From NCBI GenBank assembly GCA_034663635.1, contig JAXDJH010000021.1, forward strand, positions 1 to 64,000: 64,000 bases of DNA, given 5' to 3'. The stretch is from JAXDJH01 sp034663635. GTDB taxonomy: Bacteria; Actinomycetota; CADDZG01; WHSQ01. Both the position numbers and the translations under genes were made by a program. Below, in pieces: positions 24,970 to 33,853 of this stretch; the stretch's first letter is position 1; every line of letters starts with the position of its first letter. Below the pieces are notes generated by a model. That model did no database searches and was not told the DNA's origin. It worked only from the letters and a program-made list of their open reading frames with translations.

Positions 24970-25937
24970 TTCGAATCTCTCTCGATCGGCGCGGCGTCCT
25001 CACGCCTTGCTTCTTCGCGGTCGCGATCGGCCTTCCAGAATGGCTGGAAGACGTGCCACTCCTCGGGCCTCTGTTTGACGAAGTCCCCGAGCATGTCCGC
25101 AACTTTCTGCGTGAGGATCGCGACGGCTTGATCGTCGGGAGCGTCGGGAAGCTCGATGGGTTCGCTGATGACCGCCTCCCATCCCCTTCGACCATCGGGA
25201 AGGATGATCGAGAACACGCCCCCCACAAGCAGTGGCACCCCTGTTCGCAACGCGACGACGGCCGGCCCCGGGGGTAAGTGCGCCGGTTCGCCGCAGAAGT
25301 CCACGACGGGCCCACGGTTCTTGAGATCTCGATCCCCCAGGATGGCGACGACCGCCCCCTCTTCGACCGCTTGAGCGAGCCGATCGGTTGCTCCTGGGGC
25401 GGCGGGGATGATCCTCATCCCGAGGCTCTCTCTGTGCCGGACGAAGAAATCGAACATCCGCCGGGGGCGAAGCACTTCGGCGACGGTCACGAGGAGATTC
25501 CCTCTCGCTCCCACCCACGCCCCCGCCGCGTCCCAGTTCCCCAGATGGCCCACGGCGACGATGGCGCCCTTACCTCGAGCCAGGACCTCGTCGATGTTGT
25601 GTTGAGTTGGACAGATGAAACGTTCGAGGAAGAACTCCTTGGACTCCCGCACATGAGCGAACGTCTCGAGCCAGTAGCGGGCGTACGAGCGATATGCCTT
25701 GTCGACGAGGCTCTGCACTCTTTCGGACTCGGGAGGTTCGCCCACGATGCGGCCGATGTTCTGAGCGACCACCGAACGTCTTTTCGAACGCCTCGCGCCC
25801 ACACCCCCGAGCCACATCGCCAACCCGTAGGAGATCTTCTCGGGCAGAGCGCGCGCGATCGCCGAGAAGGCGACGTATCCGTAGTAGACGAGTTGGAGGA
25901 GACGTCCCTCGTCGGGAGGTCTCTTCGTGCGGGACAC
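24966..25937 (-). CDS. PatA-like phosphatidylinositol mannoside acyltransferase
   Basis: This 323-residue LpxL/HtrB-fold acyltransferase has the catalytic HX4D motif HLGNWD, about residue 135. The downstream blocks VAILGDRDLKNRGPVVDFCGEPAHLPPGPA and ALRTGVPLL follow as in the family. In mycobacteria the homologue acylates PIM1/PIM2 mannose. Placement between pgsA and the pimA-like gene mirrors that operon. In a Gram-negative the same fold would make lipid A, but neighbours exclude that here. Confidence 0.87.
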   Translation of the reverse strand: MSRTKRPPDEGRLLQLVYYGYVAFSAIARALPEKISYGLAMWLGGVGARRSKRRSVVAQNIGRIVGEPPESERVQSLVDKAYRSYARYWLETFAHVRESKEFFLERFICPTQHNIDEVLARGKGAIVAVGHLGNWDAAGAWVGARGNLLVTVAEVLRPRRMFDFFVRHRESLGMRIIPAAPGATDRLAQAVEEGAVVAILGDRDLKNRGPVVDFCGEPAHLPPGPAVVALRTGVPLLVGGVFSIILPDGRRGWEAVISEPIELPDAPDDQAVAILTQKVADMLGDFVKQRPEEWHVFQPFWKADRDREEARREDAAPIERDSN

Positions 25938-25941
25938 CGCC

Positions 25942-26541
25942 CTAGGCGCTCTCGGCTTGCGCGCGAACGTGGAAGATGCGTTGCAAGAACGTGATGAGCG
26001 AGACGGCCGCGAGGAGCACCATCGCGGCCGGGACGAGATCGAGGATCAGCCCCGCGATCACGATGATCAGACGCTCGGCCCTCTCGCCGAAGCCAACGTT
26101 GCAGTCGAAACCGAGGCCCTCGGCCCGCGCTTTGACGTAAGAAACCATGAACGACAGCACTAAAGCCGTAAGCGCCACGGCTGCCACCCAGGGCTCGTTG
26201 CGCTCGGCGATGTCGGGGTCTACGCCATAGAGCCACGCGACGGGCACGAGGTAGAGAGCGTCGGCAAGCCTGTCGGTGGTCGAGTCGAGGAGAGCTCCGA
26301 ACTTGGAGGTCCGGCCGGTGGCACGAGCGATGGCTCCGTCGAAGGTGTCCGCGAACGCGGCAGCGATGGCCACGAATCCCGCGGCGAGCAAACGGCCCTG
26401 CACTATCAGTACAGCCACCCCGCCCGAGATCGCGACGCCGATGAGGGTCATCGCGTCGGGGCTCAATCCCGCTCGCCCCAGCCCGCGCCCGATCGGCCTC
26501 ATCAAGCCGTTCCAGCCTTGCCTGAGCCTTTGGTTCAGCAC
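25942..26541 (-). CDS. pgsA: CDP-alcohol phosphatidyltransferase (probable phosphatidylinositol-phosphate synthase)
   Basis: This 199-residue integral membrane enzyme has an intact CDP-alcohol motif: DTFDGAIAR, then after eight residues GALLDSTTD, which supplies the four metal-binding Asp residues. Hydrophobic helices fill the rest. In actinobacteria with patA and pimA next to it, the product is usually phosphatidylinositol phosphate made from CDP-diacylglycerol and inositol phosphate. It starts the minus-strand pgsA-patA-pimA-ABC unit, divergent from the EF-G2-like gene. Confidence 0.88.
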   Translation of the reverse strand: MLNQRLRQGWNGLMRPIGRGLGRAGLSPDAMTLIGVAISGGVAVLIVQGRLLAAGFVAIAAAFADTFDGAIARATGRTSKFGALLDSTTDRLADALYLVPVAWLYGVDPDIAERNEPWVAAVALTALVLSFMVSYVKARAEGLGFDCNVGFGERAERLIIVIAGLILDLVPAAMVLLAAVSLITFLQRIFHVRAQAESA

Positions 26542-26648
26542 GGCCGCATCCTAGCCAGGCAACTCGCCGCTCCCGCCAGCTCGGCCAGGGGGTGAGCTAT
26601 ACGATGTCGCCTCACAATTCGATCGGTCCGAGCCGGGGGGGAACGCCC

Positions 26649-28718
26649 GTGAAGAGCTATCCGACGGAGAACATCCGCAACATTGTTCTGGTGGGCCACG
26701 GCGGTTCCGGCAAGACCTCCTTAGCCGAAGCGATGCTCTTTCTATCCGGCGCAACCACCCGCATCGGCAAGATCACCGATGGCAACACCGTCTGCGACTT
26801 CGACGAGGAGGAGATCCGCAAGGGGATCTCCGTTTCCACGGCGCTTGCACCGGTCGAATGGGACGAGCACAAGATCAACGTTCTCGACGCCCCCGGGTAC
26901 GCGGACTTCATCGGAGACCTCAGGGCGGCCATGCGAGTCTCCGACCTCGCCGTGTTCGTCGTCTCCGGCGTCGAAGGGCTTGAGGTTCAAACTCGGGCTG
27001 CCTGGCATTACGCCGAGGAGCTCGGCATCCCCCGGATGTTCTTCATCAACAAGCTTGATCGCGAGAACTCTTCCTTCCGCCGAACGCTCGAGCAGTTGCG
27101 GGACGCCTTTGGCAAGGGAGTGGCTCCCCTGTCGCTCCCCCTTGGCCGCGAGCACGAGTTCAAGGGCGTGATCTCGGTCATCGACCAGTCCGCGTTCGAG
27201 TACGACGCTAACGGGAAGTTCAAGGATGTCCCGGTTCCCGACGATCGCAAGGCGCGAGTCGATGAGGTTCACACCGATCTCCTCGACTCCGTCGCCGAGT
27301 CGAACGATGAACTGCTCGAGCGTTACCTCGAGGGCGGTCAGATAACGCGGGACGAGACCATCAAGGCGGTCCACGAAGGCATCGACGACGCGACCATGTT
27401 CCCGGTCGTCGTCGGCTCCGCCACGCATCTGATCGGTATCGACCGTCTGATGGACGTGATCGTCTCGGCCGGACCCTCGCCGCTGGATCGGCCCCCCGTT
27501 GAGGGCGTCGACGGCACGGCGCGCGAGGCCAAGCCGGACGCCCCTCTGTCGGCGCTCGTGTTCAAGACGATGACCGACCCCTACGTGGGTCGGGTCTCCT
27601 TCTTCCGCGTGTACTCCGGAACGCTCAAGGGCGAGGGCACCATCCACAACGCGACACACAACACCGACGAGCGCGTGGCTCACGTGTTCACCATGCGAGG
27701 CAAGTCGCAGGAACAGTTGAACGAGATCGTCGCGGGCGACATCGGAGCTGTGGCGAAGCTGAACCACACGGTCACCGGCGACACGCTCGCCGATAAATCT
27801 GCACCGGTGGTGTTCGAAGAGATCGAGGCGCCCGAGCCGATCCTTCCGAAGGCGATCGAACCGAAGACGAAGGGCGATGAGGACAAGCTCATGATCGGTC
27901 TTCAGAAGATCATCGAAGAGGACCCCGCTCTGCGCCTCGAGCGCAACGATGAGACGCATCAGACGATCCTCTGGGGCATGGGCGACGCGCACCTCGATGT
28001 GGCGATCGAGAAATTGAAGCGGAAGTTCTCCGTCGAGGTCGCCGACGTTCCGTTCAAGGTCCCCTATCGCTCGACCCTGCGTGGAAAGGCCGACGCTCTC
28101 GGTCGCCACGTGAAGCAATCGGGCGGTCACGGTCAGTACGGGATCTGCAACATCCGGGTCGAGCCGCTCGAACGCGGCTCCGGCTTCGTGTTCGAAGACA
28201 AGGTCTTCGGCGGCTCAGTGCCCAACCAGTTCATCCCCTCGGTCGAGAAAGGTGTGAGGGCCGCCATGGAAGGCGGCGTCGGAACCGGCTTCCCCATGAT
28301 CGATCTGAAGGTCGAGCTCTACGACGGCAAGTACCACACCGTCGACTCTTCGGACATGGCCTTCCAGCTCGCGGCGCAACATGGGATGAAGGACGCGGTC
28401 GAGAAGGCCGGCGTCACTCTGCTCGAACCGGTGTGGACGCTAGAGGTTCTGGTACCCGAAGAGTTCACGGGCGACATCATGGGCGACCTACAGAAACGCC
28501 GGGGCATCCCCGAGGGCATCGACACGATCGGCGGAAATCGCCAGATCGTGAAGGCGAAGGTTCCGTTCGCGGAAGTGACCCACTACGCGACCGACCTGCG
28601 TTCGATGACGGGGGGCCAGGGCACGTTCTCGTGGACCTTCTCCCATTATCAAGAGGTCCCGCACGACGTAGCCCAAAAAGTCCTGGACGCAGTGGCGAAA
28701 GAAAAAGAGCACGCCTAA
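26649..28718 (+). CDS. EF-G2-like translational GTPase
   Basis: This protein of about 689 residues is homologous to elongation factor G but of the FusA2 type. Motifs: G1 GHGGSGKT, G3 DAPGYADF, G4 NKLD, then domains II-V ending QEVPHDVAQKVLDAVAKEK. Family members lack a clear translocation role; some bind ribosomes without full EF-G activity. The GTG at 26649 is preferred because the conserved N-terminus starts MKSYPTENIRN and GGGGGGAA precedes it; an in-frame ATG at 26592 adds 19 unconserved residues. It is the only plus-strand gene inside the long minus-strand block and separates HIT from pgsA, which are neighbours in M. tuberculosis. Confidence 0.9.
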   Translation: MKSYPTENIRNIVLVGHGGSGKTSLAEAMLFLSGATTRIGKITDGNTVCDFDEEEIRKGISVSTALAPVEWDEHKINVLDAPGYADFIGDLRAAMRVSDLAVFVVSGVEGLEVQTRAAWHYAEELGIPRMFFINKLDRENSSFRRTLEQLRDAFGKGVAPLSLPLGREHEFKGVISVIDQSAFEYDANGKFKDVPVPDDRKARVDEVHTDLLDSVAESNDELLERYLEGGQITRDETIKAVHEGIDDATMFPVVVGSATHLIGIDRLMDVIVSAGPSPLDRPPVEGVDGTAREAKPDAPLSALVFKTMTDPYVGRVSFFRVYSGTLKGEGTIHNATHNTDERVAHVFTMRGKSQEQLNEIVAGDIGAVAKLNHTVTGDTLADKSAPVVFEEIEAPEPILPKAIEPKTKGDEDKLMIGLQKIIEEDPALRLERNDETHQTILWGMGDAHLDVAIEKLKRKFSVEVADVPFKVPYRSTLRGKADALGRHVKQSGGHGQYGICNIRVEPLERGSGFVFEDKVFGGSVPNQFIPSVEKGVRAAMEGGVGTGFPMIDLKVELYDGKYHTVDSSDMAFQLAAQHGMKDAVEKAGVTLLEPVWTLEVLVPEEFTGDIMGDLQKRRGIPEGIDTIGGNRQIVKAKVPFAEVTHYATDLRSMTGGQGTFSWTFSHYQEVPHDVAQKVLDAVAKEKEHA

Positions 28719-28723
28719 CCCCC

Positions 28724-28770
28724 AAATATTCCGGCTGGGCCCGGCACCGCCCAGCCGCACCGGAATATTT
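28724..28770. terminator. Bidirectional terminator between EF-G2-like gene and HIT gene
   Basis: An inverted repeat pairs AAATATTCCGG (28724) with CCGGAATATTT (ending 28770), with a further CTGGGC/GCCCAG inner stem offset by a five-base bulge. It fills the 54 bp between the two convergent stop codons. The A/T-rich outer stem gives a U-rich tract in either direction, so it can terminate both transcripts. Confidence 0.8.
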
Positions 28771-28772
28771 CG

Positions 28773-29261
28773 TTAAAGGGCGGCGAAGGCCGGGCGGAGT
28801 TTGGCTGCCGTTTCGGCCAGCATCTCTGGGAGAACTTTCGTTTCGCCCACTATCGGCATGAAGTTCGTATCGCCGCCCCAGCGCGGGACCACGTGCATGT
28901 GAACGTGGCCCGGGATCCCGGCCCCCGCCACGCGGCCCAGATTCATCCCCGTGTTGAAGCCGTGCGGCTCGAGAGTCTCTCGGATCACCTCGATCGATCT
29001 CGTGGTCAGGTCGAACAGGTCGTGACGTTCATCGACGTCTAGATCGCTCACATCGCCGACGTGTCGCTTCGGGGCAATCATCAGGTGGCCGGTGTTGTAG
29101 GGGAAGGCGTTGAGCAACGCGAAGACACGCTCTCCCGTGTAGAGGACGTGAGTCAGATCAGGATCGCCCTTGCCTTCGAGGGCCGCGCAGAAGATGCAGT
29201 CGTTGTCGTCGTCGGCGGTGCTCACGTACTGCATCCTCCATGGGGTCCAGAGGCGCTCCAT
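28773..29261 (-). CDS. HIT-family protein (Ap4A phosphorylase-like)
   Basis: This 162-residue nucleotide hydrolase/phosphorylase has the histidine triad HVHMHVVPRW at about residues 115-124, and an N-terminal CIFC pair that may bind zinc. The N-terminal MERLWTPWRMQYV is typical of actinobacterial Ap4A phosphorylases such as Rv2613c, which also follows thrS. It lies 7 bp after thrS and is presumably cotranscribed. Confidence 0.93.
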   Translation of the reverse strand: MERLWTPWRMQYVSTADDDNDCIFCAALEGKGDPDLTHVLYTGERVFALLNAFPYNTGHLMIAPKRHVGDVSDLDVDERHDLFDLTTRSIEVIRETLEPHGFNTGMNLGRVAGAGIPGHVHMHVVPRWGGDTNFMPIVGETKVLPEMLAETAAKLRPAFAAL

Positions 29262-29268
29262 CCGGCCC

Positions 29269-31203
29269 TCAGACGACTTTTGTTTCTATCTCTGTGGTCA
29301 CTCGGTCCAGGAAGTCGTCGACCTTCACGCCTCGTTCCTCTTCTCCGGAGCGGAGCCGTACCGAAACCGAGTCGGCCTCGGCCTCGTTATCGCCGACCAC
29401 GAGCATGTAAGGAACCTTCTGCATCTGTTGGTGACGGATCTTCGACCCCATCGTGTTGTCGCTGTCGTCCACTTCGACGCGCACCCTTTCCTCTTTGAGC
29501 CGGGCAGCGACGCTGTTGGCATATTCAAGGTGACGGTCGGCGATGGGGATCACCACGGCCTGTACGGGGGCGAGCCAAGTGGGGAACGCCCCGGCGAAGT
29601 GCTCCACGAGGATGCCCATGTAGCGCTCGATCGATCCGAACAAGGCTCGATGGATCATGACGGGGCGTTGGCGTTCGCCGTGCTCGTCGATGTACTCGAT
29701 GCCGAAACGATCCGGCGTTTGGAAGTCGACCTGGATGGTCGCGACCTGCCACAGCCGCCCGATCGCGTCCCGCACATGGATGTCGATCTTCGGCCCGTAG
29801 AAGGTCCCCTCGCCCTCGGCGATCTTGTACTCGAGCCCCGCCTGGGCCAGCGAATCTCGGATGGCCTGTTCCGCGACCACCCACTGTTCGTCCGTGCCCA
29901 CGTACTTCTCGGGTTTCGTGGAGAAGTGGGTTTCGTCCGGGCCCAGTCCCACCGTCGCGTACAGAGCCTTCACGAAGTCCACCACCGCGATCATCTCCGG
30001 TACGACCTGTTCTGTAGTGCAGAAGATGTGCGAGTCGTCCTGCGTGAATCCTCGACTGCGTAGCAGCCCGTGCAAGACGCCCGACCGCTCGTACCGATAG
30101 ACGGCTCCGAGCTCCGAATAGCGGATGGGAAGCTCGCGGTAGGACCGCGTTTTGCTCCTGAAGATCAAAGTGTGGAACGGACAGTTCATCGGCTTCGCGT
30201 AGTAGTCGGATTCCTCCGCTTGCATCGGCGGGAACATGTTCTCGGCGTAGAAGCCGAGGTGGCCGCTCGTCTCCCACAGCATGGCTTTCCCGATGTTGGG
30301 CGTGTAAACGGGTTCGTATCCACGATCGAGATGCATCTGGCGAGCGAGGTCCTCGAGCTCCTTGCGGATGATGGCGCCCTTCGGGTGCCACAACGCGAGG
30401 CCCGGCCCTACTTCCTCGGGCCACGAGTAGAGCTCTAGCTCCCGACCGAGCTTCCGGTGGTCGCGCTTCTCGGCTTCTTCGAGTCGATGGAGGTGATCTT
30501 CGAGGGCGGCTTTCGATTCCCACGCGGTGCCGTAGATGCGCTGCAACATCGGGCGCTTCTCGTCGCCCCTCCAGTACGCCCCCGAACTCCGCAGAAGTTT
30601 GAACGCTTTGATCCGGCCGGTCCCGGGAACGTGGGGGCCGCGGCAGAGGTCCACGTATTTCACGACGCCGTCGGATGCGAGGGTGTTCTTGTAGATTGAG
30701 ATGACCTCGCCCTCGGCTCCTTGCTGCTCGAGAGCGTCCGCGCCTTGAGCAACCCCTTCGATGATCTCTACCTTGTACGGCTGATCGGCGAAGAGCTCGA
30801 GGGCCGCATCGCGGTCGAGCTCCTCACGTTCGAAACGCTGGTTCTCCTTCACGATGTCGCGCATCTCGGCCTCGATGCGCTCGAGGTCTTCCGGAGTGAA
30901 CGGTTTCTCGACATCGAAGTCGTAATAGAAGCCGTCGGTGATCGGCGGGCCAATCGAGTACTTCGCGTCGGGATAGAGCCTCAAGACTGCCTGCGCGAGA
31001 ACGTGAGCGGTCGAGTGTCGAAGGACCTCGCGGCCCGCGTCCTCGTCCTGAGTGATAACGGCGACCTCTGAGCCCTCTGGGGGGACGAACGAGAGGTCGC
31101 GCTGCTTCCCATCTACGACCATGGCGAGCGGTCCCTGCGCTCCCGCCTCTTTGGCGAGGGCAAAGCCGTCCTTGATCCCGTCTGGTGCAGCCTTCACGCT
31201 CAT
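29269..31203 (-). CDS. thrS: Threonyl-tRNA synthetase
   Basis: This 644-residue class II synthetase charges tRNA-Thr. The editing domain has HSTAHVLAQAV and VDLCRGPHVPGTG. The catalytic core includes motif 2 (GAVYRYERSGVLHGLLRSRGF region, FTQDDSHIF) and motif 3 (HRALFGSIERY), then the anticodon-binding domain. The N-terminal TGS domain looks short: the visible start MSVKAAPDGIKDG lacks the first strands, but the stop of the upstream gene abuts this ATG (TAGATG), so no longer start exists. It resembles Rv2614c in position, upstream of HIT. Confidence 0.96.
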   Translation of the reverse strand: MSVKAAPDGIKDGFALAKEAGAQGPLAMVVDGKQRDLSFVPPEGSEVAVITQDEDAGREVLRHSTAHVLAQAVLRLYPDAKYSIGPPITDGFYYDFDVEKPFTPEDLERIEAEMRDIVKENQRFEREELDRDAALELFADQPYKVEIIEGVAQGADALEQQGAEGEVISIYKNTLASDGVVKYVDLCRGPHVPGTGRIKAFKLLRSSGAYWRGDEKRPMLQRIYGTAWESKAALEDHLHRLEEAEKRDHRKLGRELELYSWPEEVGPGLALWHPKGAIIRKELEDLARQMHLDRGYEPVYTPNIGKAMLWETSGHLGFYAENMFPPMQAEESDYYAKPMNCPFHTLIFRSKTRSYRELPIRYSELGAVYRYERSGVLHGLLRSRGFTQDDSHIFCTTEQVVPEMIAVVDFVKALYATVGLGPDETHFSTKPEKYVGTDEQWVVAEQAIRDSLAQAGLEYKIAEGEGTFYGPKIDIHVRDAIGRLWQVATIQVDFQTPDRFGIEYIDEHGERQRPVMIHRALFGSIERYMGILVEHFAGAFPTWLAPVQAVVIPIADRHLEYANSVAARLKEERVRVEVDDSDNTMGSKIRHQQMQKVPYMLVVGDNEAEADSVSVRLRSGEEERGVKVDDFLDRVTTEIETKVV

Positions 31204-32517
31204 CTAGCGGATGCTACTCGCCCACGCATCTTGGAAACCATCCAGGTCGAGCCCCGTCGTGCGTCGCAATGCACGCTCGAGGTGATAGCGAACCGTGCCT
31301 GCGGCGATCTCGACGTGTCCCAGCGACCGGTAGAAACGTTGGAACGCTTCGAGTCCATAGGTGCCGATGAAGAACCGCACTGCAGAGTGTGACTTCTGGT
31401 AACTGCGATAGATGTCGGTCCCGCTGCCGACGGTGAACTGGTAGTCCTCCGGAAGGCGGCCGTCGAAGAGACCCGAGGCAACATCGTTGTTGAAGAATGC
31501 GAGTGCCCCAGGGTCGGCATCGTGTCCGACGTAGTCGGCGAATCCTTCCTCGACGAAGATCGGGATGAACGGACCCGAAGACGCCCGTGTCGCCACGTGC
31601 AGTAGTTCGTGCGTGAGGATCTCCTGGACCGAAGACCCGGCCCTCCCCTGGAACTCGTTCGGGTTGGGGATGATGCGATTACCCGTGTAGTCGAAACCGT
31701 GGTCGAGATCGATAGTCGAGTAAGCAAACGCGACGAAGTTGTCCAGATCGAACGTCGACTGGATCATCCTTTCAAGCTCGTCGATCGAGCCGGGGACGAG
31801 AACAACTACCTTGTCCTGCCACGGAGCGGTCCAATAGCGTTCGAGCGTCGCCAGACCGGCCTCGGCGAGCGAGAGGAAGTCCGACCCGACCGCCAAGCAA
31901 CCCTGGGTCACCTGCGCACTACACGGATGCGCGAACAGAAGGAAGTGATCCGATTTGTCGGTGTAGAGGGGGCCGGAGTCCCAGAGGTGCCGGGCCGTGT
32001 AGAAGGTGAAGTCGTCGAGGTCGGTGTCCTCGGCGATGAGCCACTCGCCGTTGCGCTTTACGAACGTATAGAAGAGGTCTTCGGCCGCAGACTCCGGGTC
32101 GTAATCGGCGATCTTGTAGTGCTCTTCGGTGACCGGGATGAAAACCTCGTCGGCATCTTTGTACTTCTCGACATCGGAGGGACGGGCCAGGTCCCCGAAC
32201 CTGTCCCACGCCGCTTCGAGCTGATAGTCCGAGAACGGGACGTCCCGCATCGCGTGGAACAGCCGGCGCTGCCGAACGAGGAAACCGACATCGCCCTTGT
32301 CGATGGTGGACAGGAACGCCGGCTCGTCTCGGTCGAGCACTGCCCGACTGCGCCGATCGAGCAGGGCCTGGATCCCGGCTCTGTCGTCATCCGATTGAGC
32401 GAAGGACGGCGCGGAAACGAGGAGCAACGCGCCCGTCAACGCAAGTGCAGCGACCCTGCGCAAGCTAGGCGGCTTCGTTCTCCATGTCGGACGTGTAGCT
32501 CCCAGTGCGCGCTGCAC
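31204..32517 (-). CDS. Secreted gluzincin-type metallopeptidase-like protein
   Basis: This protein of about 437 residues has a signal peptide (VAALALTGALLLVSAPSFAQ). An NTF2/SnoaL-like N-terminal region of about 150 residues contains the long DLFYTFVKRNGEWLIAED block. A zinc-protease-like domain follows with HELLH (motif HExxH) and a downstream EEGFADYVG supplying the third Glu ligand. Specific family not recognised; it looks like a peptidase_MA-type fold. The GTG at 32517 overlaps the aldolase gene by 53 bp, so a TTG at 32463 just after the aldolase stop is an alternative. It abuts thrS directly. Confidence 0.8.
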   Translation of the reverse strand: MQRALGATRPTWRTKPPSLRRVAALALTGALLLVSAPSFAQSDDDRAGIQALLDRRSRAVLDRDEPAFLSTIDKGDVGFLVRQRRLFHAMRDVPFSDYQLEAAWDRFGDLARPSDVEKYKDADEVFIPVTEEHYKIADYDPESAAEDLFYTFVKRNGEWLIAEDTDLDDFTFYTARHLWDSGPLYTDKSDHFLLFAHPCSAQVTQGCLAVGSDFLSLAEAGLATLERYWTAPWQDKVVVLVPGSIDELERMIQSTFDLDNFVAFAYSTIDLDHGFDYTGNRIIPNPNEFQGRAGSSVQEILTHELLHVATRASSGPFIPIFVEEGFADYVGHDADPGALAFFNNDVASGLFDGRLPEDYQFTVGSGTDIYRSYQKSHSAVRFFIGTYGLEAFQRFYRSLGHVEIAAGTVRYHLERALRRTTGLDLDGFQDAWASSIR

Positions 32518-33490
32518 CGTTCAACTTCGCTCGGTGGTACAGAGCTTTCTGACCCGCCTCGACGTTGTCTGGTTTGCCGCCCCACGCGCTGATCGAAGGC
32601 GCCTGCAGAGCGCGACCGTAGGAGAAGCTGAGCTCCCATGGGTGGGGACCCATCTGGTTCATCGAATTGAGATGCGCAGTGGACTCCTCGTCGTTCTGGC
32701 CTCCCGAGAGGAAGACAACGCCGGGGATCTCGGCGGGCACCGTTTCGGTGAGCACCTTCACCGTCTGGCGCGCCACCTCTTCGACATCGGCCCGATTCGC
32801 TGCATCCTTGCCCGACAGGATCATGTTCGTCTTGAGCAAAGCTCCACTGACGTCGACCCGAGCTCGATCGAGCTCCTGGAAAAGAGTGGTCAGCATCTGA
32901 TTGGTCACTTCGTAGCAGCGCTCGATCGCGTGCTCCCCGTCCATCAAGACCTCGGGCTCAACGATCGGCACGTGACCGTTCTCTTGCGAGAGCGCCGCGT
33001 AGCGCGCCAGCGCGTCCGCGTTCGCCTTGATGCAGTAGTCGGTGGGTATCCCATCGCCGATGGTGATCACGGCCCGCCACTTGGTGAAGCGCGCTCCCAG
33101 CTCGTAGTACTCGATGAGTCTTTCACGGAGGCCGTCGAGACCTTCAGTGACTTTCTCCCCGGGATAAAACGCAAGGTCTTTCGCACCGGCGTCCACCTTG
33201 ATGCCGGGGATCACTCCTTTGCTCTCCAGCAGTTTCGCGAAGGGCGTCCCGTCCGAGGATGACTGTCGGAGCGTCTCATCGAAGAGGATCACTCCGCTGA
33301 TGAATTCTTCAACCCCGGGCGTCGTGAAGAGCATGTCGCGATAAGCGCGGCGATTCTCCTCCGTCGACTCGAGGCCGATGCTCTTGAAGCGGTTGCCGAT
33401 AGTGGGGAAGCTTTCGTCGGCAGCCAGGATGCCTTTGTTCGGGGCTACCAGCGACTTCGCAACGGCGGCGAGATCGGCGACTGAGACCAT
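32465..33490 (-). CDS. Class I fructose-bisphosphate aldolase
   Basis: This 341-residue Schiff-base aldolase interconverts fructose 1,6-bisphosphate with glyceraldehyde 3-phosphate and dihydroxyacetone phosphate. The N-terminal APNKGILAADES block and the substrate-phosphate loop FLSGGQNDEEST are diagnostic. The Schiff-base Lys lies in SGALLKTNMILSG, and the ALQAPSISAWGG segment matches the animal/plant-type class I enzyme. GAGGAGG precedes the ATG. Class II zinc aldolases are commoner in actinobacteria. The gene is followed by a 53-bp overlap with the secreted protease-like gene. Confidence 0.95.
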   Translation of the reverse strand: MVSVADLAAVAKSLVAPNKGILAADESFPTIGNRFKSIGLESTEENRRAYRDMLFTTPGVEEFISGVILFDETLRQSSSDGTPFAKLLESKGVIPGIKVDAGAKDLAFYPGEKVTEGLDGLRERLIEYYELGARFTKWRAVITIGDGIPTDYCIKANADALARYAALSQENGHVPIVEPEVLMDGEHAIERCYEVTNQMLTTLFQELDRARVDVSGALLKTNMILSGKDAANRADVEEVARQTVKVLTETVPAEIPGVVFLSGGQNDEESTAHLNSMNQMGPHPWELSFSYGRALQAPSISAWGGKPDNVEAGQKALYHRAKLNGAARTGSYTSDMENEAA

Positions 33491-33541
33491 TGGGGGTCCT
33501 CCTCGTTGGGATGGGATCGTCTGAGGACCTAACCTTACAAA

Positions 33542-33853
33542 GTGGATAACGTCGAGGTGGTTCGCCGGTTCCTCAAGGGGCAGAACCTCGAGCAGGTCGG
33601 TCGAACCGACGATGCGATCGTGCTGTATGAGGAGGCCGTGGAGTCACGATTCGACTCGACCGGCCCCTACGACCGGTTGATCGCTCTCTACGGGGAACGA
33701 GCCCAACACCGTGAAGTGGCTCGGGTGGCGGAGGCCGCCCTGGCCAACGTCCACACCCACGACGACAAACGAGCTTGGTACGAGCTGATGCGAGACGAAG
33801 CGGTTAAAGCCGCGAACCGCGTGCCCCAGGCGGCTCCACGCGATCGAGGGTGA
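33542..33853 (+). CDS. Small TPR-like protein upstream of MidA-like methyltransferase
   Basis: This protein of about 103 residues starts at GTG. Two helical repeats resemble tetratricopeptide units (QNLEQVGRTDDAIVLYEEAVESRF and PYDRLIALYGERAQHREVARVAEAAL). No catalytic motif. Its stop overlaps the next gene's GTG by 4 bp, so both are coupled. It diverges from the aldolase gene across 51 bp. Confidence 0.72.
   Translation: MDNVEVVRRFLKGQNLEQVGRTDDAIVLYEEAVESRFDSTGPYDRLIALYGERAQHREVARVAEAALANVHTHDDKRAWYELMRDEAVKAANRVPQAAPRDRG

Noticed and set aside
26742..28130. Minus-strand open frame of about 460 codons opposite the EF-G2-like gene
   Set aside because: It is the antisense shadow of a well-supported gene; composition is Arg/Val/Asp-rich with no domain, which is typical of GC-rich antisense frames.
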